From positions 174,925-238,924 of the forward strand of contig JAFUAO010000041.1 in assembly GCA_017460665.1 (NCBI GenBank): a stretch of DNA of 64,000 bases, in the 5' to 3' direction. Position numbers and translations under genes: made by a program. A model generated the notes under the pieces. It was not told the DNA's origin. It was given only the letters and a program-made list of their open reading frames with translations, and made no database searches. This DNA is from Ruminococcus sp. (lineage in GTDB: Bacteria; Bacillota; Clostridia; Oscillospirales; Ruminococcaceae). Within the stretch, counting starts at the first letter, position 1, and each line of letters opens with the position of its first letter. Of the stretch, positions 60,300-64,000 are shown piece after piece.

Positions 60300-61029
60300 G
60301 GGGCTCGTCCTTAAAGAGCGTTCTGTCGGAGAACAGGACAAATTTATCGACATTCTTACTAAAGAGAGCGGAGTTATCGAGCTTTCCGTGAAGGGCGCAC
60401 GCAAGATCAACGGGAAGTCCGGCAGCTCCACTCAGCTTTTTGCGTATTCACGCTTTTGCTACGATCAGAGGAACGGCCGGCTCTACTTGAACAGCGCCGA
60501 GCCCATACATATCTTCTACGGCCTGCGGAGCTCCCTGACGGGTATCTCTCTGGCCTCTTATTTTGCCGAAACGGTGCGGTCCTGCGTCCAGACGGGCAGC
60601 GATACCGAGAGCGTCCTGAGGCTCGTGCTCAACTGCCTGCACTATCTGGAAAAGGGCCTGCGGAGCGAGGCTCTGCTAAAGAGCATCTTCGAGCTCAGGC
60701 TCCTGTCGGAGATCGGCTTCATGCCCGATGTGGTGGGCTGCCGGAGCTGCGGAAGGTTCGAGCCGGAGCGGCTCTTTTTCTGTATCAGGGACGGCGGCTT
60801 TTTCTGCGAGGACTGCTTTGTGGACAGGGAAGAGGGGGACTATTTCAAGGTCGGCCTTCCGGTGCTCAGTGCTGTCCGGCACATCGTCCTGGCCGACTTC
60901 GACAGGCTGTTCAACTTCCGAATCTCGGAAAGCGTACAGCAGCAGCTCTCCGCCCTTTCCGAGGCCTACCTCGTCTATCACCTTGAGCGGAGGCTTCCCA
61001 CACTTGACTTCTACAAAACTCTCATCTAA
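60286..61029 (+). CDS. recO: DNA repair protein RecO
   Basis: RecO loads RecA with RecF and RecR. The N-terminal OB fold starts MIITEGLVLKERSVGEQDK and a zinc-finger-like cluster CRSCG...CEDC lies at about 150-175. The start is at ATG 60286, inside the end of yqzL; eight upstream in-frame residues belong to the yqzL region. The 247 residues are typical. Confidence 0.94.
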   Translation: MIITEGLVLKERSVGEQDKFIDILTKESGVIELSVKGARKINGKSGSSTQLFAYSRFCYDQRNGRLYLNSAEPIHIFYGLRSSLTGISLASYFAETVRSCVQTGSDTESVLRLVLNCLHYLEKGLRSEALLKSIFELRLLSEIGFMPDVVGCRSCGRFEPERLFFCIRDGGFFCEDCFVDREEGDYFKVGLPVLSAVRHIVLADFDRLFNFRISESVQQQLSALSEAYLVYHLERRLPTLDFYKTLI

Positions 61030-61039
61030 GGAGACTGAC

Positions 61040-61507
61040 ATGGAAATACGAAAATTCGCCCCCGAGGACGCACAGGCTGTCTCAGAGCTCATCGCTGTGA
61101 CCATGAGGACCACCAATATCAAGGACTATCCAGCGGAGCTCCTGGAGCAGGACATTGCCTATCTTACGCCGGAAAGACTTATCGAGCGCTCCGGCTGGAT
61201 GCACTCATACGTCCTCTGTGACGGGGAACAGATCATAGGCTGCGGCTCTATCGGGCCCTATTGGGGGAAGGAGGACGAGAGCAACCTCTTCACGATCTTC
61301 GTCCGCCCCGACTTTCAGGGAAAGGGCGCAGGCAGACAGATCATGGAGGCTCTGGAGCAGGACGAGTTTTTCCTCCGGGCCAGAAGGATAGAGATCCCGG
61401 CCTCTATAACTGCCCTTGGCTTCTACAAAAAATTCGGCTACGACCACAAGGACGGCATCGCCGAGCTGGACGAGGAGCAGCACTATAAGCTGGAGAAATT
61501 TCGCTGA
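61040..61507 (+). CDS. GNAT family N-acetyltransferase
   Basis: A 155-residue acetyltransferase with IFVRPDFQGKGAGRQIMEAL as acetyl-CoA motif A and GFYKKFGYDHKDG near the end. The start at ATG 61040 follows AAGGAGACTG. It lies between recO and mutS2. The substrate is unknown. Confidence 0.9.
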   Translation: MEIRKFAPEDAQAVSELIAVTMRTTNIKDYPAELLEQDIAYLTPERLIERSGWMHSYVLCDGEQIIGCGSIGPYWGKEDESNLFTIFVRPDFQGKGAGRQIMEALEQDEFFLRARRIEIPASITALGFYKKFGYDHKDGIAELDEEQHYKLEKFR

Positions 61508-61518
61508 GAAAGGAAATT

Positions 61519-63903
61519 ATGGATAAATACTTAAAAACACTTGAACTTGACAAGATCCTTGAAATGCTATCTGAGCTTGCTTCCAATGAGGAGACAAGGC
61601 GCATGGCACTGGCCATACGCCCGGTCACCGATCTGGCGCAGGTGCGGCTGGAGTGCCGGAAAACGGATCAGGCCCTTGACCTGTCCGTCCAGTTCGGGAC
61701 TCCGCCCTTTTACAGCTTCAAGGACATCTCGACTGCTGCAAAGCGAGCAAAGTCCGGGGCAGTGATCTCTCTCAGGGATCTGCTGGACGTTGCGGCTATG
61801 CTGAGGCAGATAAAGGCCCTCTATGACTGGTACGGCACCTGCGAGAACGTGGAGACAGACCTGAGCTACCTCTTCTCACGGCTCATGCCTAATGACTGGC
61901 TGCTGGAGAAGCTGGAGAGGTCGATCATCTCCGATACCGAGATCTCCGACGCTGCAAGCCCTGAGCTGGCAGCGATCAGGAGGAAGATCAACAGGGCCGA
62001 GATGCAGCTCCGTGAGACCTTGGACAAAATGGTGAAGAACAAGACCACCCAGCAGTATTTGCAGGAGAGCAACGTTACGATCCGTGACGGGCGATTTGTA
62101 TTGCCGGTGAAGTCTGAGTACCGCACACAGGTCAGCGGCCTGATCCACGATACCTCCGCCACCGGCCAGACTATTTTCATCGAGCCCATGGCTATCGTGG
62201 AGGCCAATAACGACATCCGTATCCTCGAAGGAAAGGAGCAGGAGGAGATCGAGAGGATCATCCGGGAGCTCTGTCAGGACTGCGGAGACTATGCAGACGT
62301 GCTCTGCGAAAACTACAAGATCTGCGCCGAGCTCAACTTGTACTTTGCAAAATCGGAGCTGGCTGCCAAGCTGAGGTGCTCCCTCCCGGAGATCACAGAC
62401 GACGGCGTCATGAGCCTGAAAAAGGCAAGGCACCCCCTTCTTGACCGGAGCAAGGCGGTCCCCATAGACTTAGATCTGGGGAGCAGCTATCACGCCCTGA
62501 TCATAACGGGACCTAATACCGGCGGAAAGACCGTTGCTTTGAAGACGGCTGGGCTCCTTGCGGCGATGACCATGTGCGGCCTGCTGATACCTGTCTCCGA
62601 CGGCAGCAGGATCTCGGTCTTCGAGCATATCCTGGTGGACATCGGCGACAGCCAGAGCATCGAGCAGAACCTTTCCACCTTCTCGGCTCACACGAACAAG
62701 GTGATCGAGATAATCGAGACCGCCAACGAAAATTCCCTTGTGCTGCTGGACGAGCTGGGCTCCGGAACAGATCCGGTGGAGGGCGCTGCACTGGCGGTGT
62801 CTGTTATCAGAAGGCTCATGATGAGCGGCGCAAAGCTCATGGTCACTACCCACTATCAGGAGCTGAAGGTCTTTGCGATCGACGACCCGGACGTGGAGAA
62901 CGCCTCCTGCGAGTTCGACATAGAGACCCTCCGGCCGACTTACCGGCTGATCGTGGGCTCTCCCGGACGGTCCAACGCCTTTGCGATCTCTGAGAGCCTT
63001 GGTATGCCCTCTGACATTATCGAGGAGGCGAAGAGCCGTGTCAGCGACGCAAATTCCCGGCTCGAGGAGGTCATCAGCAAGCTGGAGGCCTCACGGACGG
63101 AGCTGGAACGCCAGAAGGAGGAGGCCGCACGCCTGAGAAAAGAGGCGGAGGAGCACGAGGCTGCCCTTCGGAAGGAACGTGAGGAAATGGATCGTATCCG
63201 CTCGGAGGAACTGGAGAGCGCCCGCATGAAGGCCATGACGATCATCGAGCAGACCAAGGCCGAGTCCAACGCACTCCTTGACGAGCTGGAAAGGCTCCGC
63301 AAGGAAAAGGAGAAGGAGTCCTTCAGCAGCGATGTTACCGGCATGAGGTCCAAGACCAAGCAGAGCTTCAACAAGATGTACGATACGGCGAACCCTGTGG
63401 GCGAGGGCATTTCCGACGAGGACTACGTCCTGCCACGGCCCCTCAAGCGAGGCGACACCGTCTTCGTGGTGGACCTCCAGAGGAACGGCATCATCTCCGG
63501 CGACCCCGGAAGCAGCGATCAGGTATTCGTCCAGCTTGGAGCCATGCGTGTGAAGATGAAGACCGACAGGCTGAGGCTGGTGGAGGCACAGAAGGCTCCC
63601 CAGAAGCAGAAGCCCCAGCAGAAAAAGGTGGGCAGGGTCGGCGTTAAGGCCGAGCGCCGTGGAAAAATGGAGCTTGACATCCGTGGCTGCACCTGCGACG
63701 AGGGAGTCTACCAGCTAGACGCCTTCATCGACAGAGCGGTGATGTCGAACATCTCCATGATCACGGTGATCCATGGAAAGGGCACAGGCCTTCTGAGAAA
63801 GGCGATCCACGCAAGGCTAAAGTCCCACCCCTCGGTAAAGAGCTTCCGCTTGGGAGTTTTCGGCGAGGGCGAGGACGGAGTCACGATCGCAGAGCTGAAA
63901 TAA
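61519..63903 (+). CDS. mutS2: endonuclease MutS2
   Basis: MutS2 acts in suppressing homologous recombination and in rescuing collided ribosomes in Bacillus. The MutS-type ATPase has Walker A GPNTGGKT (331-338, Lys337) and DELGSGTDPVEGA. A long coiled coil lies at about 500-640, then a KOW-like segment and a C-terminal Smr domain (about 715-794; LDIRGCTCDEG and HGKGTGLLRKAI). The 794 residues are full length, with AAAGGAAAT upstream. Confidence 0.96.
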   Translation: MDKYLKTLELDKILEMLSELASNEETRRMALAIRPVTDLAQVRLECRKTDQALDLSVQFGTPPFYSFKDISTAAKRAKSGAVISLRDLLDVAAMLRQIKALYDWYGTCENVETDLSYLFSRLMPNDWLLEKLERSIISDTEISDAASPELAAIRRKINRAEMQLRETLDKMVKNKTTQQYLQESNVTIRDGRFVLPVKSEYRTQVSGLIHDTSATGQTIFIEPMAIVEANNDIRILEGKEQEEIERIIRELCQDCGDYADVLCENYKICAELNLYFAKSELAAKLRCSLPEITDDGVMSLKKARHPLLDRSKAVPIDLDLGSSYHALIITGPNTGGKTVALKTAGLLAAMTMCGLLIPVSDGSRISVFEHILVDIGDSQSIEQNLSTFSAHTNKVIEIIETANENSLVLLDELGSGTDPVEGAALAVSVIRRLMMSGAKLMVTTHYQELKVFAIDDPDVENASCEFDIETLRPTYRLIVGSPGRSNAFAISESLGMPSDIIEEAKSRVSDANSRLEEVISKLEASRTELERQKEEAARLRKEAEEHEAALRKEREEMDRIRSEELESARMKAMTIIEQTKAESNALLDELERLRKEKEKESFSSDVTGMRSKTKQSFNKMYDTANPVGEGISDEDYVLPRPLKRGDTVFVVDLQRNGIISGDPGSSDQVFVQLGAMRVKMKTDRLRLVEAQKAPQKQKPQQKKVGRVGVKAERRGKMELDIRGCTCDEGVYQLDAFIDRAVMSNISMITVIHGKGTGLLRKAIHARLKSHPSVKSFRLGVFGEGEDGVTIAELK

Positions 63904-63910
63904 GTCATAT

Positions 63911-63941
63911 GGGAGCGTTCATCATGAGCGCTCCCTTTTTT
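63911..63941 (+). terminator. terminator after mutS2
   Basis: GGGAGCG and CGCTCCC form a 7-bp stem with an 11-base loop that can pair further, followed by six T. It closes the phoH-mutS2 series. The last 60 bases of the window show no feature I can support. Confidence 0.9.
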
Positions 63942-64000
63942 GCGCTGCTTACAACAAATGGCCGCCGATAGCTTGCTATTTCTGTCAGGATATGTTATAA

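Noticed and set aside
1-64000. CRISPR arrays, rRNA operons, insertion sequences, prophage
   Set aside because: No regularly spaced repeats, rRNA cores, transposase or phage structural genes were seen on either strand.

Overview
The window looks like a chromosome segment of a Gram-positive, Clostridia-class anaerobe close to Ruminococcus (Oscillospiraceae). By eye it is moderately GC-rich. It carries a spoIIIA operon, a type III glutamine synthetase, a clostripain-family (C11) peptidase, a T-box upstream of alaS, Firmicutes gene orders (yqhY-nusB-xseAB-ispA-dxs-tlyA-nadK-argR-recN; phoH-ybeY-era-yqzL-recO) and a cohesin-like lipoprotein. The genus is an inference. No rRNA, CRISPR array, IS transposase or phage gene was seen.

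Layout. 0-3.6 kb: a CUT1-type sugar ABC transporter (binding lipoprotein plus two permeases, no ATPase) closed by tandem terminators. 3.7-8.4 kb: complete spoIIIAA-AH, the mother-cell part of the SpoIIIA-SpoIIQ channel, behind a SigE-like promoter. 8.4-18.7 kb: a long, tightly packed housekeeping operon (Asp23/YqhY, NusB, a TsaD-like M22 protein, XseA/B, IspA, Dxs, TlyA, NadK, ArgR, RecN, a histidine phosphatase). 18.7-25.3 kb: GH42 beta-galactosidase, Dtd, a PBP2-like transpeptidase and a membrane-anchored C11 peptidase. 25.3-36.8 kb: T-box-controlled alaS, then HIT, a PRTase, ComEC, HolA, RNase M5, an MBOAT/DHHW pair, an SDR and a small membrane protein. 36.8-39.7 kb: a SulP transporter and a YczE-like membrane protein. 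39.8-42.4 kb (minus strand): an MBL hydrolase - Y-family polymerase - YolD operon, divergent from a patatin-like lipase.

43.4-46.0 kb is an accessory block (TSUP permease, glutaredoxin-like protein, GNAT, nitroreductase). It is partly AT-rich and bounded by perfect 18-bp direct repeats, beside divergent tRNA-Lys and tRNA-Arg genes. 46.5-53.3 kb: glnN with a structured leader, an HD protein, a cohesin-like lipoprotein, cysK with a Cys-Cys leader peptide, a CymR-like Rrf2 regulator and a LysR regulator. 53.4-56.8 kb: aroC, DAHP synthase, and gapA on the minus strand. 56.8-64 kb: a structured intergenic region, then CYTH-phoH-ybeY-era-yqzL-recO-GNAT-mutS2.

The most notable items are: (1) a ten-codon leader peptide with tandem Cys codons in a hairpin arm upstream of cysK; (2) the repeat-flanked insertion at 43.4-46.0 kb; (3) a lipoprotein whose cohesin-like halves appear in swapped order; (4) an MBOAT/DHHW acetyl-transfer pair in which both proteins lost their signature histidine; (5) a glnN leader with an ANTAR-target-like hexaloop hairpin and an attenuator; (6) a PBP gene whose ribosome site lies inside a terminator-like hairpin. 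Promoters of the form TTGACA-17-TATAAT are very clear throughout. Functions are read from sequence motifs only; no searches were run.
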